Positions 9,686 through 17,792 of a DNA stretch of 64,000 bases are shown piece by piece. Every line of letters begins with the position of its first letter. Within the stretch, counting starts at the first letter, position 1. Both the position numbers and the translations under genes were made by a program. Source of the stretch: JAFDYH01 sp049840875 (lineage in GTDB: Bacteria; Bacteroidota; Bacteroidia; Chitinophagales; Chitinophagaceae); assembly GCA_049840875.1 (NCBI GenBank), contig JASGJE010000006.1, forward strand, positions 186,001-250,000, written 5' to 3'. Below the pieces are notes generated by a model. The model did no database searches and was not told the DNA's origin. It worked only from the letters and a program-made list of their open reading frames with translations.

Positions 9686-10231
9686 TTAAGTTGGCTGCTT
9701 TACCTGTTCTGAAATAGTCCCAAAAAAAGATTCCAACTGCCTGAACATATCTTTGAAAAACGGAACCACAACTGCAAAGCCATCAATTGCTTTAGGCCCC
9801 CACGGCTGTATAAACGTCCAGGTTTTCGATGCAGTGATTGTTTCCTGCTTTAATAAATTCATTTGTTTGGCATAAAACAATACAACACTAAAAATCGTCG
9901 TATACAACGCTACATAAACAATTATACCACCTATTCGGTTCGCCCAACCCAGTAAAACGGTTTCTACCGCTTTTTGCAAAAGTGCTGCCGCCCATCGTAC
10001 TACTATAACAACCAAAACAAAAACAAGTATAAAGGAAATAACCGGCAGCCATTTGTCTGAAACATTGACTATTTTTCCAATATAACCAGCAACAACAGCC
10101 GATAATTTCATAGCGGCTGCCAGCCCTATAATAAAAGCAAGCAATGAAAAAACTGCTACAATCAATCCCTTCTGGTACCCTTTGATAATGGCGACTGCAA
10201 TCAGGATATAAAATATAACGTCGATGATCAT
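9686..10231 (-). CDS. CvpA family membrane protein
   Basis: 181 residues with four predicted membrane segments (about 1-20, 25-50, 62-85 and 100-125). The opening MIIDVIFYILIAVAIIKGYQKGL is the usual CvpA start, with its conserved KG-GLI turn. CvpA was named for colicin V production in E. coli and is linked to envelope or stress functions; the molecular role is not settled. It ends in a soluble helical tail (PFFKDMFRQLESFFGTI). It lies 20 bases downstream of the YqeY-like gene on the same strand, probably in an operon. Confidence 0.88.
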   Translation of the reverse strand: MIIDVIFYILIAVAIIKGYQKGLIVAVFSLLAFIIGLAAAMKLSAVVAGYIGKIVNVSDKWLPVISFILVFVLVVIVVRWAAALLQKAVETVLLGWANRIGGIIVYVALYTTIFSVVLFYAKQMNLLKQETITASKTWTFIQPWGPKAIDGFAVVVPFFKDMFRQLESFFGTISEQVKQPT

Positions 10232-10251
10232 ACAGGATACACCGAAGTTGG

Positions 10252-10704
10252 TTATTTAGATAATAATTCTTTTACTGCCGACGAAATCGATTTTCCATCT
10301 GTTTTACCAGCAAGTTTCTTTGTTGCTACGCCCATCACTTTTCCCATGTCTGAAGGTGAAGAGGCGCCTGTTTCCGCAATAATCTGACTTAGCTCTTTTT
10401 TCAACTCCTCTGCTGATAATTGTTGTGGCAGAAATTTTTCAATTACATCTATCTCTTCCTTTTCTTTTTGTGCCAGATCAGCCCGGTTTTGCTGCTGAAA
10501 TATTTCCAATGAATCCTTTCGTTGTTTTACTAATTTTTGCAGCAGCTTTACCTCATCATCTTCCTTCAACTCACCGCCTGCTCCTTCAGAAGTTTTGGCT
10601 AAAATAATCGCAGCTTTCACTGCACGCAAGCTGCGGATTGTCTTTTCATCTTTTGCAAGCATCGCTGTTTTTAGTTCAGCCATTATTTTTTGTTCTAAGC
10701 CCAT
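10252..10704 (-). CDS. GatB/YqeY domain-containing protein
   Basis: About 150 residues from the start at 10704 (MGLEQKIMAELK), which matches the usual N-terminus of YqeY proteins. The longer frame adds only MKY. Visible family features are AMLAKDEKTIRSLRAVKAAI near the N-terminus, the charged helix VKQRKDSLEIFQQQNR, EKFLPQQLSAEEL, and the C-terminal DMGKVMGVATKKLAGKTDGKSIS. The domain is shared with the tail of the GatB subunit of tRNA amidotransferase and is thought to bind tRNA. The free-standing YqeY function is unproven. It lies between gldC and cvpA on the minus strand. Confidence 0.92.
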   Translation of the reverse strand: MGLEQKIMAELKTAMLAKDEKTIRSLRAVKAAIILAKTSEGAGGELKEDDEVKLLQKLVKQRKDSLEIFQQQNRADLAQKEKEEIDVIEKFLPQQLSAEELKKELSQIIAETGASSPSDMGKVMGVATKKLAGKTDGKSISSAVKELLSK

Positions 10705-10728
10705 ATACTTCAATTATGAGGTTTATTA

Positions 10729-11076
10729 TTATGCTTTGTTTTCTTTTAATTGTTTTTCGCGGAACTGATCATAAAAACGATGCGCAAAACTTTTCATGTC
10801 CGCCACTATTTCCGTATGTTTTGTTGCCCGCTCGTATGTATCAGCCATTGTCATAAAAGTCTGGTAAAAAAAGTCGGCCATTTCGTCTACCATCATATCC
10901 TTAGTCCATAAGTCGATTCTTAATGCCGTTTTTTCAGCGCTATCCCAGAAAGAAAGCATCATCGCTTTGGCTGGTTGCGCATGCTCTGCAGAGGAATCTG
11001 AAGCTTGCCATTTTATAGAATCGACCATCCTGGTATCATCCAATTGTACTTCTATATTAATTGTAGATCTATCCAT
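10729..11076 (-). CDS. gldC: Gliding motility protein GldC
   Basis: 115 residues, the normal length for GldC. Recognisable GldC pattern: STINIEVQLDDTRMVDSIKW at the start, a middle stretch with ALRIDLWTKDMMVDEMADFFYQTF, and a helical C-terminus ending KSFAHRFYDQF. GldC is a small cytoplasmic protein found in gliding and T9SS-bearing Bacteroidetes. It is needed for full gliding in Flavobacterium, but its molecular role is unclear. A TACCTTTG -7 element lies 22 bases upstream at 11099-11106 (minus strand), so this gene probably begins a transcript continuing into the YqeY-like and cvpA genes. Confidence 0.92.
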   Translation of the reverse strand: MDRSTINIEVQLDDTRMVDSIKWQASDSSAEHAQPAKAMMLSFWDSAEKTALRIDLWTKDMMVDEMADFFYQTFMTMADTYERATKHTEIVADMKSFAHRFYDQFREKQLKENKA

Positions 11077-11127
11077 TTTTTAAAAAATTGAAAGGATGCA
11101 AAGGTAGGCCATTCACAGTAAAGAATC

Positions 11128-12249
11128 TTACAGAAGCGCCTTTTGTAATACTCCCCAAAACCCATCTATTTGCGATTGAACATCATACTTCCCTGTAAGA
11201 AGCCCTTCATGGTTAATCAATTCACTACGCAATCTTTCATCTTTATAGATTTGCATCATACGCTCTGCTATATCCTGTGAGTTAGCAGCGTCTACATAAA
11301 GTGATACTTCGCCGGCTATTGCACGTATAAAAGGGCTATCATTTAAAATAGCCGGTACATGACACTGTGTGGCTTGAAAAAAGGGTAATATTAATCCATT
11401 AGTAAGGACGGGATAAACAACTGCATAGGCCGATGCCATTAATGCTGCACATACGTCAACCGGTAAATTCTTTATTAATTGTACATCGGCTTTATACTTA
11501 TAAGTATCCAGCAGATTAAGAATTGCAGCATCAATAGCCGTATCAGTTGTACAAATAAGTAGCTGAAAACCGCTTTGCTGTCTTTTTTTGAATAATGAAA
11601 AAGCTTTCAAAAGGTTTACGAGATTGGCAGCATTGTTGATAGCTCCTGTATATAAAAAAAATTCTTTGCCCTTAGAATATGTTGTTTTAATTCTTTGTTT
11701 TTCCTGATCCGTTGCGGGTTTGTACCGGTCACTTACTATAATTGGAATAACATTTATTTTATCACTGGATAATTTATATTTCCTAGTTAATTCTTCTTTT
11801 GCATATAAAGAAAAGGTTGTGATAAACGAGGCTATTGGAATTGATTTGGCTATCCGTTTTAAATAAAAAGAACGCTGCGATTTTGAAAAATTCTTTTCGT
11901 TTGAATCGAAGTTTAATTCATCCAGCAATATAATTTGCTTACACGTAGTTCTTAAAGAACAAAAAGAATTTGAAAAAATTAAATCTGCTTTGTACTTCTT
12001 TAGCAGAGAGGGAACACGAACATCCAGCCACAATTTCCATGAAAGAACACTTCTTTGCAGTTCTTTTACGATAATGAGCTCAATTTTGTCCTGAGTATTA
12101 AAAAGATGCTCATTTTTTTTTGTACAGATAACAAAAAAATTATGCCCGGTATGCTTATCAGCCAGGTGTCTTACTACTTCTGACAAATAATCTAAATATT
12201 CTTCTGAATGAATACCTGGCAATAATACCGTATTGAATAAAATACGCAT
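11128..12249 (-). CDS. GT4-like glycosyltransferase with altered E-x7-E motif
   Basis: 373 residues with the two-domain GT-B pattern of GT4 enzymes: an N-terminal half with PSLLKKYKADLIFSNS, and a C-terminal half with FFLYTGAINNAANLVNLLKAF, LMASAYAVVYPVLTNGL and a closing helical tail. In most GT4 enzymes the sugar-nucleotide motif is E-x7-E. Here the aligned residues are Asn284 and Gln292 (NGLILPFFQ), so both acidic residues are absent. No signal peptide is seen; a cytoplasmic face role in surface glycan assembly is likely by family. A TAAATTTG -7 element ends 8 bases before the start codon, suggesting a near-leaderless transcript. Substrate unknown; activity uncertain. Confidence 0.82.
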   Translation of the reverse strand: MRILFNTVLLPGIHSEEYLDYLSEVVRHLADKHTGHNFFVICTKKNEHLFNTQDKIELIIVKELQRSVLSWKLWLDVRVPSLLKKYKADLIFSNSFCSLRTTCKQIILLDELNFDSNEKNFSKSQRSFYLKRIAKSIPIASFITTFSLYAKEELTRKYKLSSDKINVIPIIVSDRYKPATDQEKQRIKTTYSKGKEFFLYTGAINNAANLVNLLKAFSLFKKRQQSGFQLLICTTDTAIDAAILNLLDTYKYKADVQLIKNLPVDVCAALMASAYAVVYPVLTNGLILPFFQATQCHVPAILNDSPFIRAIAGEVSLYVDAANSQDIAERMMQIYKDERLRSELINHEGLLTGKYDVQSQIDGFWGVLQKALL

Positions 12250-12543
12250 AATGCATGCAAATTTAGTTTTTGCAATTAGTACATCGTACGTTTTATAAAA
12301 GAATGGGATAAATGCATCGAAATATACTTGGTAATAAAATCAGTTCCGTGAGTGAATTGTCTTGATGATTTTCTTAATTGTAAGTCGTTTTCCCCGCAGT
12401 TTACGATGGAGAAAAGACAAGAAAGAATTCTGTGGATATTCATTTATTACGGTACTTCAAAAGAGGAAAATTTACAGTTGTTCGGCAACGTTAGTAATCA
12501 TAATTTTATCCCGGCAATCAACTTATTTTACCAAAACTAACCT
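12250..12543. other. Intergenic region between divergent genes
   Basis: 294 bases, A/T-rich, separating the glycosyltransferase (minus) from the T9SS cargo gene (plus). Only the TAAATTTG element at 12258-12265 (minus strand) is recognisable. Two short overlapping plus-strand frames near 12352-12547 have no coding character. Confidence 0.6.
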
Positions 12544-13746
12544 ATGAAATACTTTTACTCCCGCTTTTTTATTATTTCATTTATCATTGCTACTTCCCTA
12601 TTTATAATACCTGCAAAAGTGAGTGCACAATGCCCTGTGGGTTATGTACCAGATGGTGTAGCATTTGATACCACGATCAACTTCAGTAGCGGACGCGTAT
12701 CTGCAGTTTTAAAATTTCCGAAGTTCGATCCAACACAGGGAATGGTAACCTGCGCAAAACTTACAATGGAGATGACCGGTACATTAAACGCATTATGGCT
12801 TGAAAACTATGATGCCAGCGGAAAGACAGCAAATGCTTATTTCACACGTCACGATACCATTACAGGTGATAATCTTCCTTCACCGCTATTGCATGATGAA
12901 GCAGATACATACGGACCATATAGTTTAGGCTCTTACGATGGAGTGCCTAATTCGGGTCCGGACTATGTTTCAGTTCCGCCAGGACAAATTTTTACAGCTT
13001 CAACAAGTTTTTTAATTACTAACTTAAGTGATCTTGCCTCTTTTTACGGTCCTGCCGGTGATTCATTGACGTATAACTATAATGTAGATAGCCGTACTAC
13101 TGTAGATATTTCAGGCAACTGGCTCGGCGGTGTTATCACGACAGGTTCCATTACTTACAGGTTGGAGTATTGTTATTGTCCCCCGCAGGTAGTGCCAATA
13201 AATGTCTATAATTTCAGAGCTTCCAGAATCAGTGATGAGAAGGCACAGCTTACGTGGGACGCGGCATCAGATCCGTTAGTATATTATTATGAAGTGGAGT
13301 ATAGCAAAGATGGAAGTAGTTTTACCAAAGCCGATATCGTTGAAAAACAAACCGGGGGTAGTGCATCTCTTACCTATAATTACCAGTTTACAAAAAATGA
13401 TTTTAACGAAAAATATTACTTCCGTATAAAACAGCATTTTTCGAATGGCAAATCATTGCTAACAGACGTGAAATCAGTTGATTTCACAGAAATAAATCCG
13501 GCGGAATTTTCTTTACACCCAAATCCATCTTCCGGCATTATTGGTATCAAATTTGATAAGAGTACAACCGGAGTTTTTTTGGTATCAATTACCAATGCTC
13601 AAGGACAGATTTTATACTTTAAAAAAATTGAAATTTCGGATAATAACTACAGGCTTGTAACCTCTTTGCAAAATGGCGTTTATTGGATAAGTGTAACTGA
13701 TGCAGTAGGTAAAAAGTCTTTTGTTAACCAACTTTTGATTAAATGA
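12544..13746 (+). CDS. T9SS type A sorting domain protein, choice-of-anchor E-like
   Basis: 400 residues. A signal peptide (MKYFYSRFFIISF, cleavage after KVSAQ) precedes a beta-rich domain of about residues 35-225 (FDTTINFSSGRVSAVLKFPKFDP, with many aspartate/threonine strands). This resembles the choice-of-anchor E family. A fibronectin-type-III-like module follows at about 228-320 (FRASRISDEKAQLTWDAASDP). The last 80 residues form a type A T9SS sorting domain (FSLHPNPSSGIIGIKF, then NGVYWISVTDAVGKKS and FVNQLLIK). Type A domains direct export through the T9SS and attachment or release at the cell surface. Function of the passenger is unknown. A strong terminator follows directly. Confidence 0.88.
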   Translation: MKYFYSRFFIISFIIATSLFIIPAKVSAQCPVGYVPDGVAFDTTINFSSGRVSAVLKFPKFDPTQGMVTCAKLTMEMTGTLNALWLENYDASGKTANAYFTRHDTITGDNLPSPLLHDEADTYGPYSLGSYDGVPNSGPDYVSVPPGQIFTASTSFLITNLSDLASFYGPAGDSLTYNYNVDSRTTVDISGNWLGGVITTGSITYRLEYCYCPPQVVPINVYNFRASRISDEKAQLTWDAASDPLVYYYEVEYSKDGSSFTKADIVEKQTGGSASLTYNYQFTKNDFNEKYYFRIKQHFSNGKSLLTDVKSVDFTEINPAEFSLHPNPSSGIIGIKFDKSTTGVFLVSITNAQGQILYFKKIEISDNNYRLVTSLQNGVYWISVTDAVGKKSFVNQLLIK

Positions 13747-13778
13747 CCTCTTAGGTGGAAGAGGATGGTGGCTTGTAA

Positions 13779-13811
13779 AAGGGGCCTTGGTTCGGGGCCC
13801 CTTATTTTTTT
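13779..13811 (+). terminator. Rho-independent terminator after T9SS cargo gene
   Basis: A perfect 8-bp stem AAGGGGCC/GGCCCCTT (13779-13786 with 13796-13803), 9-base loop, followed by seven T residues at 13805-13811. It lies 32 bases after the stop codon of the cargo gene. Confidence 0.9.
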
Positions 13812-13976
13812 AAATCTATTCTCCTTTACTTATTATTACTATCATTTTACATTGGGGTTTACTAAAATTGATATTTGATCTTCTAAAGCAATACAGGCCA
13901 TTTAAAGTGAGGCAAACACTTTAAAATTATTACAGCCGGAATATTTGATTACTTTTGTTTTACATCAAAAAAATAT

Positions 13977-14675
13977 ATGGAAGAGTCAGGAATGGAATAT
14001 AATACGACAAGGAACTACCTTGTAATGCGCGAATATGGCAGGCACATACAAAGAATGATTGAGCATTTATTAAGTATAGACGAACCCGAAAGACGCCAGC
14101 GTAATGCGTATGCTGTAATTGAGTTGATGGGCTTTTTAAATCCTCATTTAAAGAATGTAGAAGACTTCAGGCATAAATTATGGGATCATCTTTTTCTTAT
14201 CTCCGACTTCAAGCTCGAAGTAAAATCACCTTATCCGATTCCAACACGTGAAACTTTAAAGGCAAAGCCGCAACCCTTGCCTTACCCGAAACGATATCCG
14301 AAATTTTCTCACCTGGGTAAGAACCTGGAGATCGTTATGAACAAGGCTTTGGCGGAAAATGACGCGGATAAACGTCTTGGTTTTGCTAATGCCATTGCTT
14401 ATTACATGAAACTTGCTTATAACAACTGGCACAAAGAACAGGTGCACGATGATGCCATTCAAAGTGAATTGACAGGGCTTACTGATGGCCAATTAACTTT
14501 TACAAATACGCCTTACGTAAAAGCATTTCGTCCGCAGCAAGAAAATCAACGCGGCGGATATGGCAAACCAAGGGGCAAGTTTCAACAGCGCGGAGGTGGT
14601 GGGGGTAATCATCGTAACGACCGCAATGACAGAAATGATCGTGGAGGCGGGAAGTTTAAGAAAAAACGATACTAG
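13977..14675 (+). CDS. DUF4290 domain-containing protein with RGG-rich tail
   Basis: 232 residues. The first ~175 match the DUF4290 pattern (MEYNTTRNYLVMREYGRHIQ near the start, FLNPHLKNVEDFRHKLWDHLF, FANAIAYYMKLAYNNWHKEQVHDDAI). They are mostly helical with no signal peptide. The last ~50 residues are low complexity and rich in R, G, N and D (RGGYGKPRGKFQQRGGGGG, then repeated NDR units and a lysine end). RGG tails of this kind often bind RNA; that role is inferred here. DUF4290 is Bacteroidetes-specific and typically precedes murA, as it does here 110 bases downstream. A TACTTTTG element at 13950-13957 is a likely -7 box. Confidence 0.88.
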   Translation: MEESGMEYNTTRNYLVMREYGRHIQRMIEHLLSIDEPERRQRNAYAVIELMGFLNPHLKNVEDFRHKLWDHLFLISDFKLEVKSPYPIPTRETLKAKPQPLPYPKRYPKFSHLGKNLEIVMNKALAENDADKRLGFANAIAYYMKLAYNNWHKEQVHDDAIQSELTGLTDGQLTFTNTPYVKAFRPQQENQRGGYGKPRGKFQQRGGGGGNHRNDRNDRNDRGGGKFKKKRY

Positions 14676-14698
14676 AGCGCTAAAATATCTTAAATCTG

Positions 14699-14732
14699 AA
14701 AAGTTGATGAGTATATACTTGTCAACTTTTTT
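14699..14732 (+). terminator. Hairpin terminator between DUF4290 gene and murA
   Basis: A 9-bp stem AAAAGTTGA/TCAACTTTT (14699-14707 with 14722-14730), with an inner AGTA/TACT stem in the loop, ending in six T residues. It suggests that murA is transcribed from its own promoter in the next 50 bases. Confidence 0.75.
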
Positions 14733-14785
14733 GTTTATACATTGCGAACGATTTTCTAAACTATACTATTCAATTCAGTAAACGC

Positions 14786-16087
14786 ATGAACTCTTTCGAA
14801 GTAACAGGCGGCAAAAAACTTTCAGGAGATATCGTTCCGCAAGGTGCAAAAAATGAAGCGCTGCAGATTATCAGCGCAGTGTTGTTAACGCCGGAACAAG
14901 TAACCATTACTAATATTCCTGACATCCTGGATGTAAATCTTCTTATAGAATTATTGGGTGAAATGAATGTAAAGGTTGAGCGTCCGCAGCGCGACACTTG
15001 TATTTTCAAAGCTGACGATGTAAATATAGATTACCTCCATAGCGAAGCATTTCGTAAAAAAAGTGGTAAGCTGCGGGGTTCAGTAATGTTTGCAGGGCCA
15101 ATGCTTGCGAGATTTCATAAAGCATTTATTCCAAAACCTGGTGGTGATAAAATTGGTCGCCGCCGGTTGGATACGCATATCATAGGTTTTGAAAAACTAG
15201 GCGCTTCGTTTAATTATCATGAAGATGGGTTCTTTCACCTCGAAGCCCCGGAACTGAAAGGAACATTTATGTTGCTGGATGAGCCATCCGTTACCGGAAC
15301 TGCAAATATCATTATGGCTGCAGTAATGGCAAAAGGAGTTACAACCATTTACAACGCAGCTTGTGAACCATATATTCAGCAACTATGCAGTATGCTAAAC
15401 CGAATGGGTGCAAACATTGCGGGTATCGGCAGTAACAAATTGATTATTGACGGAGTTACTTACCTGGGAGGCACGGAACATAGAATGTTGCCTGATATGA
15501 TCGAGATCGGTTCGTTTATTGGTCTCGCAGCGATGACACAAAGCGATATAACTATAAAAGGCGCTGGCATCGAACATCTTGGTGTAATACCTGAGAAGTT
15601 TAAACAACTTGGTATTGCAATGGATTTCGTGGGCGATGATATCCATATACCTGCGCAAGAAAGTTATGAAATACAGACATTCCTGGATGGTTCTGTTCTC
15701 ACAATTTATGATCATCCATGGCCCGGCTTCACACCAGATCTTATAAGTATCGTTCTTGTTGTAGCCACGCAGGCAAAAGGAAGTGTATTAATCCATCAGA
15801 AAATGTTTGAAAGCCGCCTGTTCTTCGTTGATAAACTGATCGACATGGGTGCAAGGATTGTATTGTGCGATCCGCATCGTGCAGTAGTTATCGGTTTAGA
15901 GAGAGAACAATCATTGCGCGGTATTACAATGAGCAGTCCCGATATCCGCGCCGGTGTTTCATTATTGATTGCGGCTTTGAGCGCAGAAGGTAAGAGCATT
16001 ATTCAAAACATCGAACAGATCGACCGTGGCTATCAGAATATTGATCAGCGATTAAAAAACATCGGAGCGCAAATAAAAAGAGTATAA
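14786..16087 (+). CDS. murA: UDP-N-acetylglucosamine 1-carboxyvinyltransferase MurA, Cys-to-Asp variant
   Basis: 433 residues, typical of MurA. Conserved segments include the N-terminal QGAKNEAL with Lys22 and the active-site loop PGGDKIGRRRLDTH at residues 118-131. Late motifs ISSPDIRAG-like (MSSPDIRAGVSLLIAA) and the closing IDRGYQNIDQRL are also present. The enzyme transfers enolpyruvate from PEP to UDP-GlcNAc, the first committed step of peptidoglycan synthesis. In E. coli the loop holds Cys115, the fosfomycin target; the corresponding residue here is Asp121. Family knowledge links this Cys-to-Asp change to intrinsic fosfomycin insensitivity. The acetyltransferase gene follows 26 bases later. 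Confidence 0.96.
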   Translation: MNSFEVTGGKKLSGDIVPQGAKNEALQIISAVLLTPEQVTITNIPDILDVNLLIELLGEMNVKVERPQRDTCIFKADDVNIDYLHSEAFRKKSGKLRGSVMFAGPMLARFHKAFIPKPGGDKIGRRRLDTHIIGFEKLGASFNYHEDGFFHLEAPELKGTFMLLDEPSVTGTANIIMAAVMAKGVTTIYNAACEPYIQQLCSMLNRMGANIAGIGSNKLIIDGVTYLGGTEHRMLPDMIEIGSFIGLAAMTQSDITIKGAGIEHLGVIPEKFKQLGIAMDFVGDDIHIPAQESYEIQTFLDGSVLTIYDHPWPGFTPDLISIVLVVATQAKGSVLIHQKMFESRLFFVDKLIDMGARIVLCDPHRAVVIGLEREQSLRGITMSSPDIRAGVSLLIAALSAEGKSIIQNIEQIDRGYQNIDQRLKNIGAQIKRV

Positions 16088-16113
16088 CTGTAAATAGTAA
16101 CCGAAGAAATAGT

Positions 16114-16713
16114 ATGGATATATTCTCAAGAGAATTTTTGTTGGAAGATGATCGCGTTCTTTTGCGCCCATTAGCACCGAGTGATTACAGTCTTTTGTTG
16201 CCATTCGCAATAGAAGAACCAGAACTTTGGAAGTATTCCATGGTTAGCCCGGCAGGTGCAGATGGAATGAAAGTTTATATAGACGGGGCCCTAAAAAATA
16301 AAAATGCAGGAACAGAATATCCATTTATCGTTTTTGATAAAAAACAAAAAGCTTACGCTGGCAGTACGCGGTTTTACGATATACAACCGGCCAATCTATC
16401 CACACAATTAGGTTATACCTGGTATGGAAAATCGTTTCAACGAACAGGATTAAACAGACATTGTAAATTTTTGCTTCTTCAATTTGCATTCGAAGAATGG
16501 GGATTAGAACGGGTGGAGTTTCGTGCAGATGCGAATAATGAACGTTCTATAGCAGCTATGAAAGCAATCGGATGTACCGTAGAAGGAATTCTTCGCAGCC
16601 ATACTCCAACTTTTACAGGGGTGCGAAGAAACAGCATTATTCTCAGTATTCTAAAAAATGAATGGTTTGATCACGTGAAAGCGGACCTGGTTAAAAAGAT
16701 TTATCAAGATTGA
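16114..16713 (+). CDS. GNAT family N-acetyltransferase (RimJ/RimL-like)
   Basis: 199 residues. The pattern is that of the RimJ/RimL branch: an N-terminal LLRPLAPSDYSLLLPFA, a central strand FIVFDKKQKAYAGSTRFYDI, the acetyl-CoA site region TWYGKSFQRTGLNRHCKFLLLQFAFE, and the RVEFRADANNERSIAAMKAIG segment, which is highly typical. There is no signal peptide. Such enzymes acetylate protein N-termini or small molecules; the substrate is not predictable. It follows murA by 26 bases and may be co-transcribed. Confidence 0.9.
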   Translation: MDIFSREFLLEDDRVLLRPLAPSDYSLLLPFAIEEPELWKYSMVSPAGADGMKVYIDGALKNKNAGTEYPFIVFDKKQKAYAGSTRFYDIQPANLSTQLGYTWYGKSFQRTGLNRHCKFLLLQFAFEEWGLERVEFRADANNERSIAAMKAIGCTVEGILRSHTPTFTGVRRNSIILSILKNEWFDHVKADLVKKIYQD

Positions 16714-16760
16714 ATTATCCGGCTTTAATATAGCACGGAAGATAAAGCCACAATTAAAAA

Positions 16761-17645
16761 TCACTTTTCTAAAAATTCTTCGATCGCATTTACTGTCATT
16801 TCGGGCATTTTACTTCCTGGAACGCCAGTGCAAATTTCACCAATAAACGATCCATGTATACCCGGTAATATCATTAATTCAGCGTTTGGAAGTATGTGGG
16901 CCATTTTTACGGAATGTTCAACCGAACCCACATCATGTGTACCATTGATGATAAAACAAGGAGCTTTAATAGATGCAAGCTGACTATCTTCCCAGTCTTT
17001 AAAATGAATCATCCTGTTTTTATCATGGTTAAACATTCTCAATAAACCGTTGGAATCATTACCTGGAATCTTCAAATACGCTTCTTTTAATGGACCAGGC
17101 ATACTATCAAGGCTTGCCTGATTCATTCCATCAAAAAAACCGGGAAGCGCGGCCTCGCGTTTGTAAAATGATGAAATGATAACCAGCTTATCAATTATTT
17201 CAGGATGACGAATTCCCATTTCAATCAACGCATGACCGCCATTACTGAATCCGAGAAAGCTCGCTTTATTTATTTTCAGGTGTGCAAGCAATGCCGCTAC
17301 ATCATCTGCATCCTGAATGAAAGAGGAAGCCGTATCTCTATCTTTTGTATGACCGTGCGCCTGCAACTCGACAGCAATAATTTTATACTTGCTTGCAAGC
17401 ATTGGAAGAATTACTCCAAACGATGTTTGAATAGTAGAACCGCCTCCATGAATTAATACAAGTGGTTTGCCTTGCCCGTGAATTTCGTAATACAATTGAA
17501 TACCATTTACAGAAGCATAGCCACTCGTACTATCTGCTTTAATGTCGGATGTTTGTTGTTGAGTCGTCATTGTTATGTTGTTTGAATGGCAACCAGCAAT
17601 TACAATTATGATTAAGACAGGGAAAATAATTTTTTTAATCATCAT
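16761..17645 (-). CDS. Alpha/beta hydrolase, predicted lipoprotein
   Basis: 294 residues. The N-terminus has a lipoprotein signal with lipobox VIAGC (Cys19). The hydrolase fold is clear: LVLIHGGG at about 62-69, nucleophile Ser134 in GFSNGG, acid region IINGTHDVGS and a late LPGIHGSFIGE supplying the His. Lipid anchoring places it in the periplasm or at the outer membrane. Such exported esterases are common in Bacteroidetes; the substrate is unknown. It converges with the GNAT gene and is divergent from holB. A TAGGTTTG -7 element lies 11 bases before the start (17657-17664, minus strand). Confidence 0.88.
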   Translation of the reverse strand: MMIKKIIFPVLIIIVIAGCHSNNITMTTQQQTSDIKADSTSGYASVNGIQLYYEIHGQGKPLVLIHGGGSTIQTSFGVILPMLASKYKIIAVELQAHGHTKDRDTASSFIQDADDVAALLAHLKINKASFLGFSNGGHALIEMGIRHPEIIDKLVIISSFYKREAALPGFFDGMNQASLDSMPGPLKEAYLKIPGNDSNGLLRMFNHDKNRMIHFKDWEDSQLASIKAPCFIINGTHDVGSVEHSVKMAHILPNAELMILPGIHGSFIGEICTGVPGSKMPEMTVNAIEEFLEK

Positions 17646-17792
17646 TGATCTTTATACAAACCTACGATTCGTATAAAAGTTTAACGCGGTGTGAAAATGA
17701 CAAATTAAACGGTTGAATGCGACAATCATTTTTCACTGTTCTTGCAGAAAATATTTCTCTCTGCTATCAAAAAAAGTGCGATAATCGCAGGT

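Noticed and set aside
12352..12547. Two short plus-strand frames before the first T9SS cargo gene
   Set aside because: They overlap each other in different frames and have no signal, motif or start context.
16720..16755. GGCTTTA/TAAAGCC inverted repeat between the GNAT and hydrolase genes
   Set aside because: Only 7 bp with a 16-base loop and no T run; too weak to list as a terminator.
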